Positions 1 to 10,093 of a DNA stretch of 64,000 bases are shown in pieces. The stretch covers positions 183,577,036 to 183,641,035 of the forward strand of contig OY821520.1 of NCBI GenBank assembly GCA_963682025.1. Direction: 5' to 3'. The notes beneath the pieces were generated by a model. It was not told the DNA's origin, did not search any database, and saw only the letters and a list, made by a program, of their open reading frames with translations. A program made the translations under genes and the position numbers. Within the stretch, counting starts at the first letter, position 1; each line of letters opens with the position of its first letter. Source of the stretch: Cordilura impudica. Lineage: Eukaryota > Arthropoda > Insecta > Diptera > Scathophagidae.

Positions 1-2914
1 AGAGCCTCTTGGAAATTTAGAACAGCTGCATGTAGGTGGGATTCATGTAATTGTATTTTCGCTAGTTTCATGTATAACAACCCTAGCAAAGGATTCCAAT
101 CGCCGTAGTAATATCTGGAAGATTTTTAAAAATAAAAAGAATTCCATAGACCAAGGTTCAGAAAATACACACATGAAACACACAATGTTCTGTTCAAAAG
201 CAGCCAACACATATCTTTATTTTCATATCAATTATGTGCGTTTTTAAATTTTCTACGGTGCCCAACACAACCATGACTGTGTTCGTTTTAATATTTCGTT
301 ATTTACACGAACATTTTTGTATCACATACTTTTTGTTTCAATCACACATAAAGCACACATTTCTGAGTGTTGCTTTATTTGAAGTTCATGTTCTGGTACG
401 TGTACTGAAAAAAACCACAGAACATGTACGATAAACAGGTTCGAGTTCAGTTATATTTTAAGTCGTGTTTAAGTCGTGTTTAAAATATAACTGAACTCGA
501 ACCTGTTTATTGTACATGTTCTGTTTTTTCTTACTACACGAGCCACAACACGACTTAAAATATAACTGAACTCGAACCTGTTTATTGTACATGTTCTGTG
601 TTTTTTTTCAGTACACGTACCAGAACATGAACTTCAAATAAAGCAACACGCATAAACGTGTGCTTTATGTGTGATTGAAACAAAAAGTACGTGATAGAAA
701 AATGTTCGTGTAAATAACGAAATATTAAAACGAACACAGTCATGGTTGTGTTGGGCAGCGAAGAAAATTTAAAAACAAACATAATTGATATGAAAATAAA
801 AATATGTGTGTGTTGGTCTAAGTTATGTTTATTTACATATATGTACGAGTTTTTTATTCAGTGTGTGTTTTTTTCTGAACTCTGCCATAGACATATATAA
901 TATCATTAAACAGAAAAATATACTAACCTAAAGCCAGGCAACAATTTTATACCATATTCCAAAGCATCTGACCATTTACCTACATCTATGGCAGCCTCAA
1001 AAGCAGCATCTAATGTTTTGACATACCAAACATTCAAAGGATGTAATAATTCATTTTGTTTATTTAAGAGAACTTTGCAAACGTCCAAATCTAAAAAAAA
1101 AATACTGTGTTTATAGAAAAAAATTTGTTAACGAAACTTACACGCTACATCCTTCATGGTATCCAACTGCGTTTTAGTCAACGCCATGACTTCATTGAAG
1201 TCCTTGCGATGTCGTGGGCTAATACCTGTTCCACATTGTAAGCAATTCGCCAAAGAGTCATTAACAGCAGCTTGGCAATTACTATTTGGACAACAAGTTG
1301 CCTCCATATCCATTGTCTCTTGATCGTTTGTACATTTGCTGCAAATGCACCAAAAATAGTAGTTGTCCTTTAAATCTCTACGTCTGTGCTCTGTTATATT
1401 CAATAAATCAATGTAGCTAATGAAGATCTATAAATAATATATTTAAAATAAATGCAAAGCGCTAAGATGAAAATCAAACACCTTAGACCAATCCAAACAT
1501 TCCATTTCTTCTGTGGCATGTATATGCAACGTGGTACCTTCAAATGTTGCAACCGCATTTGGTTTGCAGCTATGATCAGTTACGGAAACACCCAAGAATA
1601 TAGCAGTGGCAATTGAATTCATTTCAGCATCAAGTATATTAAAACCATTCGTAATTAGCTAAAAAAAAAACAAGTGATTATTAATGAAAAGACCAAACAT
1701 GCAATTAGCGCCGCATAGCTATTTAAAGTGTCAGCAAGGGGCTTGGCCTTTCACCATATAGTTTTTACATAAAAAACAAAAGTAAATCTATTAAGGCGTG
1801 TGCTGTTTTTAAACATTTTGGCGATTTGCCAATTTGTTAAAAAAAGGAGGCTAAACTATATGCGTAATATGTGCAGTATATTGAACAATAAATACAAATT
1901 TATGTTATTGTTTTGAAAATAAAGCATTAATATTCTCGAAAAGTGGTATATGAATAAAATTATAATAATAGACAATACTGGGAAGATGTAAAAGCGTTGT
2001 GTTGATAGTATTGCCACACTTTTTCCGTGTAATTTAATAGTGTTTCCCCTTGAACTGAATAATAATAAAATAAAAGAATTCATAACCACTAAACTACTAA
2101 CCCGATAAATTTTTTTAAAAAGTTCTAAAACGCAATAACAAACTTAACATAATTTCCACTATAATTTTGAAATGTTTAGTAATATGAATTTTTATTTACC
2201 CGACCGTATATGGTCAACAGTTCCAATTGGTTTGGTACAATGGCACTACCCTGCATCATATCACTTAATACAGCGTGCAATGATTCCAAATGTTCCAAAC
2301 GTTTATCATCATTTTTGATTTCTTGATAATCTAAAATATATAATAAATGACATATTTTCGTTTCATATTTGTATATATTATTCAAATGTGCTTACGGGAC
2401 ATCAAATCTCTAAATTTCCTAAAACAAGTATCAGTATAATAACCTCTCTCCAAGTCTCCTCCATTACTTAATTTAATAATTAATTTACAAAGCATACGAG
2501 CGGCGTCTGGCACCGTACGGGGATAAATGCGCTTAAGGAATGGACATTCGATTTTATGTAAAGGCCAGGCCTCCATTTGGCAAGCTCGATTACAATAGTA
2601 AACGTAATTGCAGTTGGAACATTTCATAACTTTGTTGCTGTTTTAATGAATAATATATTGATCATAATATTGTAAAATATTAGTAAGCGAATTACACACC
2701 TGCTTAAACAGTTGTCACATCTTTCTTTGCGATATTTGGATTTTAGTACAAAGGCAAAGGGCTTCTCGCTTAATATACGATCGCCCCGTTTAATTGATTT
2801 TTTACTTTGCGAATTCATGTTCACCACATATTTTCGATCAGTTTTGTTACAATTGGTATTTAGAGCTTCAAAGGATTGTATTAATGATTTAGAAAATATT
2901 CTATGCGAAGGCAT
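1..2914 (-). CDS. Smyd3: SMYD3-like SET/MYND lysine methyltransferase, seven exons, 3' end outside window
   Basis: I traced seven exons by frame, GT-AG sites and conserved motifs: 2914-2700, 2637-2396, 2330-2200, 1658-1482, 1427-1142, 1090-928 and 114-1 (continuing off the edge). Exon 1 starts MPSHRIFSKS and ends in CDNCLS. Exon 2 completes the MYND finger, with KCSNCNYVYYC and CQMEAWPLHKIEC. Exon 3 is helical (YQEIKNDDKRLEHLESL). Exon 4 is the core SET segment, with ILDAEMNSIATAIFLG and the cofactor motif DHSCKPN. Exon 5 has the post-SET cysteines (CICSKC). Exons 6 and 7 match the SMYD helical tail (HPLLGLLYMKLAKIQLHES type). The family transfers methyl groups from S-adenosylmethionine to lysines of histone or cytosolic proteins. 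All traced exons join in frame without a stop, so the gene looks intact. Assignment to the SMYD3 branch rests on the exon 4 and exon 7 motifs. The intron between exons 6 and 7 carries a foldback transposon. Confidence 0.85.
152..883. mobile_element. hAT-like foldback (long inverted-repeat) element in a Smyd3 intron
   Basis: The sequence is a giant imperfect palindrome. The arm at about 152-470 reads as the reverse complement of about 548-883, so the same 66-residue meaningless frame appears on both strands. The tips are CAAGGTTCAGAAAA on the left and, reverse-complemented, CAGAGTTCAGAAAA on the right. The element is flanked by the perfect 8-bp direct repeat CCATAGAC at 144-151 and 884-891. 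An 8-bp duplication and CAGNG-type tips fit the hAT superfamily. There is no transposase, so it is non-autonomous. In the centre, a segment of about 45 bp ending in GTACATGTTCTG occurs three times (about 424-470 inverted, 482-527 and 560-604). Confidence 0.75.
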
Positions 2915-2934
2915 TTTTATTTTTGCTTAAAAAT

Positions 2935-3642
2935 CAACTTGTTTTCCTGGCAACAAACCAAACACAACTATTCTATATTTACCTGTGGTGCGCACGTATC
3001 TCATAAGATACTTGACTTCTAAAGATGCTAATATGATTTATTTATAAACATCGTTGGCATTAATTCTGTATTTATAGAAAAAAAAAAAACGTAAACAAAA
3101 ACATTTGTGTGAAAAAAGATTTAAGCAAGCGTTTGCCTACGGAGAAACAGCTGTTTGTAAACATTTAGAATGTAAACAAAAGCTAAATGTTAGAAAATTA
3201 TTTCTAACGGAAACTGTATGTATGTATGCACTCAAAGAGTGCAACACTGTGCTAGTTGCACGCGTCTGCAATAATTGCGCAACTTTTTTTTTTTTTTTTT
3301 TGTGAAAAAGCGCATGATTTTTTCATCGCTCTTCAACATATGCAAGAAAGAGATAACATAGATGTACTCTTGCAGCTCTAAGAGTCGCTGGAATTTGGGG
3401 GGTCGCCGCGTGCAAGTCTCCAAGAGACAAAGAAGAAGAAGAAGAAAATTTGTAGAATTTTTTTTACGCGGGATTATAATTTTTTTCGCGGGAATCCATC
3501 TTGACGACGCTATTTTTTTTTCAATGCAAACTACTACTGAATGAATAAAAACTCTACAGTGTAGTACTCATAATGATAAAAACTAGTGAAAAACCGGCGA
3601 AAAAACTAAATAAACAAACATATTTTAAAATTAATTAACAAT
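2935..3642. promoter_or_regulatory. Head-to-head intergenic region between Smyd3-like gene and FKBP-like gene
   Basis: About 700 bp separate two divergently transcribed starts (2914 on -, 3643 on +), so it should hold both promoters. The palindromic E-box AACAGCTGTT at 3146-3155 matches the E-box class common in fly housekeeping promoters. The region also has a T-run (3283-3301) and a GAAGAAGAAGAAG purine run near 3432. I see no TATA box at a sensible distance from either start. The regulatory roles are inferred. Confidence 0.4.
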
Positions 3643-4476
3643 ATGGTTAATAAAATGGAATGGTATGTTGGCACCGAGTGGCAAATCGACCGTAAAGGAT
3701 TACAGAAAAGAGTACTAGATTTAGAATTTACAAAAGTGGAGAAACCACAACAAATTGCTAAAGTTATTTATGTGGAAAGTGTAGACAATCTCAACGGCAG
3801 AGAAACACAATATATAAAAGACAATAATTTAAATACGGATCAGACCATGGAAATGGGCACTGCTTTGACTCCAGTAGATTATTTGGAAATGTTTGTGCAG
3901 CAAATGGTGGGAGAAAAGTCTGAGTGTACAATTAAAACACAAAAGTCGCAAGATATTAAAATCGTTTTGTATTTAAAAGATATTAAGGAATCCCAACAAA
4001 TACAAAACCTTACATTAAGTGAAATGTATAATTTAGCTTTAAAGTACAAAGAGAATGGCGTAAAGATGTTTAAAATATATCCACTTTTCGCTCATGAATA
4101 CTTTGTCAAAGCCGCCAAATGTTTAATTTCCTTTAAGAAATTTGAAGTGCTAACTAAAAAAAATGATGGTGTATCAGGAAAGGATATGCAGGATTTATTT
4201 GTACAAATTCAAACCAATTTGGCTGCCAGTCTTTTAATTGAACAACGCTTTGAAGATGTTTTATATGTAACCAAGTTTGTGGACACCATGAATTCTCCAC
4301 CCGAGAAAGGCATTTATCGTCGTGCCATGGCTTATTATCACATGAAGGAATTCGAGTTGGCCCAACAGACTATAGAAAAAGTTACAAATTTTAAAGAAAA
4401 AAAGGAATTTGATATTTCTTCATCTGTGAATTGCTTTTTATTCGTGGATATAACATCTCGGGCTGAAGTAAATTGA
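3643..4476 (+). CDS. FKBP-like TPR co-chaperone, 3' end replaced by foreign antisense sequence
   Basis: 277 codons. Residues about 8-115 are a degenerate FKBP-like beta domain without recognisable isomerase active-site residues. TPR helices follow: about 126-164 (LALKYKENGVKMFK), about 186-216 (NLAASLLIEQRFEDVL) and about 220-253 (YRRAMAYYHMKEFELAQQTI). This order is that of large FKBPs and relatives (FKBP8, FKBPL, Shutdown types), which dock Hsp90 through the TPRs. Near residue 257 (about 4411) the family resemblance stops. The remaining roughly 21 codons are the antisense of a Peter Pan gene fragment on the other strand, so the natural C-terminal helix is missing. The body is free of stops, so either the break is recent or the chimera is tolerated. 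The start follows a 5' leader with an AACA-ATG context. I cannot name the ortholog. Confidence 0.6.
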   Translation: MVNKMEWYVGTEWQIDRKGLQKRVLDLEFTKVEKPQQIAKVIYVESVDNLNGRETQYIKDNNLNTDQTMEMGTALTPVDYLEMFVQQMVGEKSECTIKTQKSQDIKIVLYLKDIKESQQIQNLTLSEMYNLALKYKENGVKMFKIYPLFAHEYFVKAAKCLISFKKFEVLTKKNDGVSGKDMQDLFVQIQTNLAASLLIEQRFEDVLYVTKFVDTMNSPPEKGIYRRAMAYYHMKEFELAQQTIEKVTNFKEKKEFDISSSVNCFLFVDITSRAEVN

Positions 4477-4789
4477 TGTACTTTAACTGTTAACGTGGGA
4501 CCTCTAGGTAGTCTTAAAATTTTAAAAGACAATTGTGTGGCCGCCTTATTGAATATACCCATATGAGAAACATGGAAGAATCTTTTATACGATTCATTTT
4601 CTTTTCCCTTAATTCGCTGGCTGTAAAAGGTTCCATGATTCTACGAAAATCCAATGTCAAATCTGTGATATATGGACACGATAGGCCTCGATGAATTATA
4701 AAGGAATGCGGTGCTTCCACCAATTCATTAGGTTCAGTTTCTTTAAAGGTTGTACGTTTCTTAGGATGTTTTTTCTTTGATTTACCCAT
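4411..4789 (-). pseudogene. ppan: Peter Pan / SSF1 (Brix-domain ribosome biogenesis) 5' fragment
   Basis: The reading starts at 4789 with MGKSKKKHPKKRTTF, a basic N-terminus followed by a Brix start: EAPHSFIIHRGL, PYITDLTLDFRRIMEPFTAS, LREKKMNRIKD. The next conserved stretch, FHVSHMGIFNKAA then LRLPRGPTLTVKVHQFT and SARDVIS, is in another frame. About five to seven codons are missing near 4570-4580, with a frameshift. The match ends at TDEE near 4411, where the FKBP-like gene begins on the opposite strand. Peter Pan/SSF1 proteins act in 60S subunit assembly and are several hundred residues long; only about the first 120 remain. There is no 3' end and no poly(A), so it does not look like an ordinary LINE-made retrocopy, which normally keeps the 3' end. 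It could be an inversion or duplication breakpoint. Confidence 0.8.
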
Positions 4790-4871
4790 GTTTTTTTTTT
4801 TTTAAATAAAAAATTGTTTAGGGCTTTAGTAAAAAAATTTGAGTGTATTGAGTTTTTCGAACTGGCAGTGT

Positions 4872-5698
4872 AACGGGCGGGTAAACAAGAAACCAAGCAT
4901 TCGGTTGCTGATCAGCATGCATTTAGGTTATGTACCGAAATGCATACTTTCTGGTTATTTTACATAACCGATCGTTTTGAAAAGATTGAAATCAAATGGC
5001 TCTCCCAAACCACACTTGCGAAGGAATAGGTTGTGTAGAGATCCATACGTCGGAATAACCTGGCATTATGACTAGCTGGAGCTAACCCTAACCTAATTAT
5101 ACCACAAAAAGAAAAAAATTAATGCCCGTAAATAAAAGTTTTCGTATAGAAAATTTAGACGAAAACATTTAAAAAATGGTAAAAAATTACCAAAAAATAA
5201 AATAAAACAGAAATTAAAATATTTAACTTGGAACTATTGCCTTATACTGCTTTTGCAGATATTTATTTTCACACTTTTTTTGTTGTAATAGTGCGTTTAC
5301 ATCTGAGGAAAATCCAGTAGTTTTTAGTTGAAATCTATTTCAAAATCTATACCGTTTACATCTAACTTTATTGACATTTTGTGAGATTTTGTTTCCACAA
5401 CAATAAACAGCTGATTAAAATAAAACATATAAACTAGAAATACCAAAAATAAACAAAACAATATTAATATGAAAAATTCTAGAAAGGAACAGATTTTATA
5501 ATTATATTATGCATCAAAAATGAAAAAGCACAAACTGAAATAGAAATTTTGGAAAAAAAATGATCAGCATTTGTTAAATGTATTGGTTGAACAACAAAAA
5601 CAAATTCATTTTCCACAATTATTATTTAGCAGATTGGAATGGGCACATGTCAGTATAAAAGTTATAACCTTTCAAATACTAAATATTTTTTTATTATA
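4872..5698. other. Gene-free stretch with decayed repeat traces
   Basis: About 4980-5060 resembles, in reverse, 52488-52525: both hold CTACACAACC, then CCTTCGCAA, then a GG-rich tail. This marks a dispersed repeat. At about 5288 and 5350 the string CGTTTACATCT occurs twice, 60 bp apart. A short broken reading from ATG 5469 (MKNSRKEQIL, then stops) has no homolog that I recognise. No supported gene. Confidence 0.3.
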
Positions 5699-6004
5699 CA
5701 CATAGCAGTCTGCGTTCACCCATAATATTTTTCCTAAATTTGACATAACTTTTTTAATTTTTGCTGAAACTCAAGAATGTCTTCTTATTAATTTGAGAAA
5801 AAGAAGCAAACAATAAGATGAAAACATAAACAAGATACATTTATTCATGAACAAAAAATTAAACGCAATTTCATTCAAAAACTATGATTCTTAAGGCAGA
5901 AAAAGTGCGTTCACTTCTTAGTATTGATATAACAACATCACAAAATGATTCAAGTTAATAACTTTATAGCTGGTAGGATAACCACGTCGTTTAATAACCT
6001 CAGT

Positions 6005-6971
6005 GAGACGTCTTTGCATGGACTCCACTAGTTTTTCGGTATATTGTATACTTATTTTCGCCTACTCCTCTTTGATGACGTTTTTTTTTATCATTTCTTT
6101 GTTGGAAATTGAGTGTTGACGCATTTTTATTCCAAATAATCCCACAGATGCTCGATATGATTAAGATCTAGTGATTATGGAGGAGTTCGAAGCTGCCTGG
6201 AAGCATGGTACAACAACCCATCCCGTACGACCCGTGCCGTATGATTTGGGTTGTTGTCCTGCTGAAACAAAAAGGTCCATTCTAGTCCTAACATTCTGGC
6301 ACTTTCTTTCAAATTCGTTTTTAGAATGTTCAAGTAAGCAAATTTGTCCATTGTATCTTCAATAAATTCAAGTTTTCCCACACCATTGCTAGCCATACAT
6401 TCCCAAACCATCGTGTTTTACCGTTGGAAGTAAGTTTTGTTTTTCATAGGCTGTACAAGGGTTTCTCCACACAAGTTTTCTACCTTTAATCCCAAATATG
6501 CAAAACTTACTCTCTTCAGAGAAAATAACTCGTTTCCATAACGCTTATTTACTTATTCCTTTGCAAACTCTAACCGCCTTATTCTATTCACTCTGGATAC
6601 AAATGGTTTCTTTCTGGAAACCCGACCATGATAGTTGTGTTTCTTCAAAATTTTCCGGGCGGTCTCGGCACATAATTTCTTCCTAAATTTGTTGGCAATA
6701 TTTTCAGCTAGTTTGGCGGCTGTAACTGTGGGATTTACTTTGACCTGGTTGATGAGATCACGTTGTTCTCTTTCTGTTAGTATTGGAGGTCGGCCAGTGC
6801 GAGGTTTTGAAAGTAAACGCCCGTTTCTTTAAATTTATTTAGCACTCTCTGTACAGAAGAATATTAGCGGCCAATATCTTTAGCAATTTGTCGTAAGCTT
6901 TTACCATCTTTCCATAATTTTATTATAATTTGTCGTTCAATCACACTAATTTCGCGTCTATTATTTTCCAT
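6005..6971 (-). pseudogene. Tc1-like transposase remnant
   Basis: Translating the minus strand from about 6971 gives MENNRREISVIERQ, then a helix-turn-helix (IKLWKDGKSLRQIAKDIG), GRPPILTEREQRD and KILKKHNYHGRVSRKKP. The catalytic part follows, MVWECMASNGVGKLEFIE then FQQDNNPNHTA (second Asp), and DLNHIEHLWD, which carries the third acidic residue. At least one frameshift (near 6835) and several in-frame stops (after DIG, after FAKE and after LRTPP) break it. The first catalytic Asp region is unreadable (FSLKRV). The full-length family is about 340 residues and cuts and pastes at TA sites. Confidence 0.75.
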
Positions 6972-7058
6972 AGCTTTAAAACCATTATCTTATATATTAA
7001 AAGAATTTATGAATAAACTTTGCATTCAAGATTTTTTCAATATTTTTCTTCTCTCAAA

Positions 7059-7370
7059 TCTCTATAACTAGAGTTCTAATTAATGTAGGCTGTTAACATA
7101 GGTCTAAGAACACTCAGTGGATCAAGCTCCTTCTTTTGAGCTATTAACTGCTTAAATTCGTTGGGTTTGAGGAAAGTTATGCGTGGAGAATCAACTTTGC
7201 TATTACTGTACGTTGACTTCTCTTGGCAAATTTTGGTATTACTGTACGTTAACTTCTCTTGGCATATTTTGATATTACTGTACGTTGACTTCTCTTGGCA
7301 AATTTTGGTATTATATTATAAAAATTAATGTAATATAATATAATGCTGCGGAGCAGCAGGGGTCCTCTAG
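7059..7370 (+). mobile_element. Small non-autonomous Helitron-like element with tandem repeats
   Basis: It starts TCTCTATAACTAG after host A (7058) and ends in CTAG (7367-7370) before host T (7371), the A|T target rule of Helitrons. A hairpin TGCTGC-GGA-GCAGCA (7344-7358) lies 8 bases upstream of the terminal CTAG. Inside are three copies of a 36-bp tandem unit beginning TATTACTGTACGTTGACTTC at 7201, 7237 and 7273, with a partial fourth at 7309. Terminal hairpin plus minisatellite resembles the DINE/INE-1 type of fly Helitron derivative. It is nested in the right half of the Tc1-like element. Confidence 0.65.
7201..7312. repeat. 36-bp tandem repeat, three units
   Basis: The units start at 7201, 7237 and 7273 with exact 36-bp spacing. 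They differ by only a few substitutions (GTTGACTTC versus GTTAACTTC, GGCAAATT versus GGCATATT). Confidence 0.85.
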
Positions 7371-7716
7371 TTTTTCTTAAAATATTCAATGATTTCAATA
7401 AGTTTGCAATACTGATTACACAAAATCATTTAACTGGACAATTATGCTCGTAAACAAAATAACGGTAACGGTAAACCTCAATACTAAGAAGTGAACGCAG
7501 ACTTTTTCTGTCTTAAGAATCATAGTTTTTGAATGAAATTGCATTTAATTTTTTGTTTATGAATAAATGTATCATTTTTATGTTTTCATCTTATTCTTTG
7601 CTTCTTTTTCTCAAATTAATAAAAAGACAGTCTTGAGTTTCAGCAAAAATTAAAAAAGTTATGTCAAATTTAGGAAAAATATTATGAGTGAACGCAGACT
7701 TTTTCTGCTATGTGTA

Positions 7717-8150
7717 TATTCGTAATTTTTTTTTTTTTAATTAATATTTTTCCTTTTTATTTAACTTGTTTTCCTGTTTTTAAATGCCAATTTTTCAGTC
7801 ACTGCGTTGTAATTTTCTACTACAATATTAAAAAAGCACAGTAGTATCATTTGGTAGTGCCCAAGTTTGACAAGACTTTGTAAAATTTTGCACAAATCTA
7901 GTAACGAGCTAGATTTTGTTTTGTATGGGAAATCTAGTATAATCATTCATCATTATGTTATATTTTTACCAAAAAATCAACAAAATAACGTAAAACCATC
8001 ACTTCTGGCAGCTCTATATGTGCTAAAAAGTGGTCTGGAAACCCACTCTGTCTATTAAGAATCAGCTGTGGATTTTTTTAAACATTTCTTCGTAAACAAA
8101 CCTGGGCAACCAACACATTTTGTTTTTCTTAGTTAAATTTTTGTAGAAAC
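7717..8150 (+). promoter_or_regulatory. Upstream region of the KTI12-like fragment
   Basis: No gene. An E-box of the fly promoter class (ATCAGCTGTG, 8061-8070) lies about 80 bp before the ATG at 8151, and a T-rich leader follows. This suggests that the promoter was carried along with the truncated coding start. Promoter function is inference. Confidence 0.3.
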
Positions 8151-8240
8151 ATGGCTTTGGTTATTATTTCTGGTTATCCCGCAAGTGGTAAAACTAAACG
8201 GGCTCTGGAACTGAAAGCATTTTTACATTTTTGCATTTGA
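8151..8240 (+). pseudogene. KTI12-like P-loop protein, N-terminal 29 codons only
   Basis: From ATG 8151 the frame reads MALVIISGYPASGKT then KRALELKAFLHFCI and a stop. The Walker A loop GYPASGKT directly after a short hydrophobic strand at the very N-terminus is the hallmark of KTI12/PSTK-type P-loop proteins. KTI12 works with Elongator in wobble-uridine modification of tRNA. The full protein is about 280-300 residues; here the reading dies after about 25 conserved residues. I see no splice donor nearby to rescue it, and no later KTI12 motifs follow within several kb. I therefore call it a 5' gene fragment. An unrecognised intron is the alternative. Confidence 0.55.
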
Positions 8241-9033
8241 TTTGAAAATATAAAAAATCATGAACTAAATAAAAAAAAAATTAATATAAAATTTGTATTT
8301 TTATTTATTATTTAAACTTATTAAAACATTAGTTTGCTAGTGAGCAAGGGGAGAGTTTATAAACGTCGAGGAGAGAAAACAGCTATTCAGTGGAGATTGG
8401 AATTTATGTAGCACAAAAAATATTACCATGTTAATTATTACTATGTTAACACACTGTGTGTTATTTACACCCTGTCTCTTAACATGACATGAAAGTTTCA
8501 TGCAACATGAAAGGGGTGCAAATGTTTAACGATTTCTGTTTTTAATTACATGTTTTTTTAAATATGCCTTTATACTCATTTTAAAATATATGTTTGTATA
8601 TACATATATCTATGTATTAGCAAATGAACAACTAAACGATAAAATGGTCAAAAAAATGAAAATGGAAATGATTTTTACGAAAGAGAATTGAAAAATTTCG
8701 TGAAAAATTCCTTATTCCTCGACCCCTAGTAATACATTATGAAACTTAGTTTCTACACACATTTAAGGTATTTTTGAAACACCCTGCCAAACTAAAAGAG
8801 AGAAATAAAAATAAAGTGCAAGCCAAAGTTGATGTAGGTACTTTACCAAAGAATTGATGAAAAATGTCTGCTTAGTCGTGGACTTTCATTCGACGAATGA
8901 ACATTGCTGGACCAACAAACAAACGGAAACAGAAAATAAGTGTAACAAAATTCATGAATTGCAATTATATATGATACATTATAATTTAATGCAAATGTCA
9001 GAGCAAGATAAACTTGTCATGGATTACAAATAA
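8241..9033. other. Gene-free AT-rich stretch
   Basis: No coding pattern seen. A short stretch with GAGAGAAAACAGC (about 8370) and ATGACATGAAAGTTTCATG (about 8484) could be regulatory, but nothing supports a specific function. A four-codon reading (MDYK, stop) at about 9019 precedes the next ORF. Confidence 0.2.
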
Positions 9034-9354
9034 GTGTTTGCATTTTTATTATTGAATTGTGTTTCTTTTAAAATCGATTGTTTAACTGATTTGTTGGTCT
9101 TTTTAACGGTCGTTTGTATTATCGGTGTTGTGTTCTTTGAGTATGAGTATAAGAATTTCTTGTGTGCGTATCTGAAGGAATATTGTGAGTGGCTTTCATG
9201 TGACACCACCCCAAAGGAAAAACCAGATACAAACAAAATTGATTTCAATTATGAGACAATCAAGAAATTTAAACAAATACTAAACTTAAACAAAATATAC
9301 CTAAAATATCGAAATAAAAATCTAATCTTTAACTATATCCGTGAAGAATTGTGA
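9034..9354 (+). CDS. Small predicted membrane protein or exon, unrecognised
   Basis: 106 codons from MFAFLLLNCVSF to IREEL and TGA. Residues about 17-35 (LTDLLVFLTVVCIIGVVFF) form one good transmembrane helix, followed by an acidic and aromatic stretch with three cysteines and then a lysine-rich helical tail. I recognise no family. It lies 330 bp upstream of two candidate alternative first exons that also encode a hydrophobic N-terminus, so part of it (up to CIIG, followed by GTGTTG) could be a third such exon. It could equally be a chance ORF, since another frame of 74 codons overlaps it. Confidence 0.3.
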   Translation: MFAFLLLNCVSFKIDCLTDLLVFLTVVCIIGVVFFEYEYKNFLCAYLKEYCEWLSCDTTPKEKPDTNKIDFNYETIKKFKQILNLNKIYLKYRNKNLIFNYIREEL

Positions 9355-9684
9355 AATTTAAAAATTAAACAAAATATAAAATTAATTATAAATAATTACG
9401 AAAATTTTACTTAAAGTTCAGCACAAAATCTCAGAGTGTTAATCTACAAAAGCAAAAAGTCAAAGACTTGGCATGAATTGGCAAGAAAGTTGACCATGTT
9501 TTAAAGTGAAGTTATATGTACCATGTATGTGTAAGAATTTAAGAAGAGAAGAAAAAAAAAACGGTATTTCCACAACAACAACACCACCTTAAATTAACAA
9601 AAAAAGTGAATGAGTAAAAACAAAAAAAAAAAGGAAAAGTTTTAACAAGTTTTAAGAAAAACAAAAGATATAAAAAAGATTATA

Positions 9685-9787
9685 ATGTTCCTTGTGTTAT
9701 GGTTATGCGGGATATTTTTCTATCACCACATTTACCATTTACCGTTAACGTCATTATCATTGCCTACAATAAATTCACTTAGTCTAG
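9685..9787 (+). CDS. Candidate alternative first coding exon A (signal anchor)
   Basis: ATG at 9685 opens 34 codons plus one base: MFLVLWLCGIFFYHHIYHLP, then a serine/leucine tail ending SLSLG. It stops at a donor reading CTAG|GTAAAA (phase 1). A leader rich in CAACAACAACACC and AAAAAGTGA, typical of fly 5' untranslated exons, runs from about 9540. The N-terminal hydrophobic stretch would act as a signal anchor or membrane helix. No matching downstream exon was found, so the protein family stays unknown. The following intron is probably long and filled with transposons. Confidence 0.4.
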
Positions 9788-10014
9788 GTAAAAAGCAATA
9801 ATACATTCACAGTAGTTCAAACATTCGTAGTAGACTACCAACAACAAACAAAAAAAATATATATATATAAACAGCAACAACTGAATATCTAACAAAACAA
9901 AAGAAGCAGAAAAAAAGTTATAAAAAGCAAAGAATTATGTGTATGTGTAAAACTCCCAACTGTGTATAATTTCATCTCTACAATTCATTCGCATTCGTAT
10001 CATAAAAACAACAA

Positions 10015-10093
10015 ATGTTGTTAGAGCTTACGTTTTTGTTTTCGGGAATTGCGATTTGTGTCAACACCATTCATACATTACGTTCATTAGTAG
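10015..10093 (+). CDS. Candidate alternative first coding exon B (signal anchor)
   Basis: ATG 10015 opens 26 codons plus one base: MLLELTFLFSGIAICVN, then TIHTLRSLVG. It ends at a near-perfect donor GTAG|GTAAGT at 10093/10094, in phase 1 like exon A. It encodes a different hydrophobic N-terminus with the same end pattern (SL-x-G). Two in-phase starts 330 bp apart suggest one gene with alternative promoters and alternative membrane anchors. The leader before it carries ACAACAAATG. The downstream body was not found in the window. Confidence 0.45.

Larger units (their letters stand above)
5699..7714 (-). mobile_element. Tc1-like DNA transposon, inactive
   Basis: The terminal inverted repeats are about 230 bp each (5699-5930 and 7480-7714). 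They start CACATAGCAG and contain a second inner GTGAACGCA motif, which is the inverted-repeat/direct-repeat arrangement of some Tc1 elements. TA is present on both flanks (5697-5698 and 7715-7716). The left repeat lacks an AAAAAG found in the right one, directly inside CACATAGCAG. A decayed transposase lies between on the minus strand, and a Helitron-like insert occupies 7059-7370. Confidence 0.85.

Noticed and set aside
234..782. Two similar 66-codon frames on opposite strands
   Set aside because: They are the two arms of the foldback element read in mirror orientation, with no protein features.
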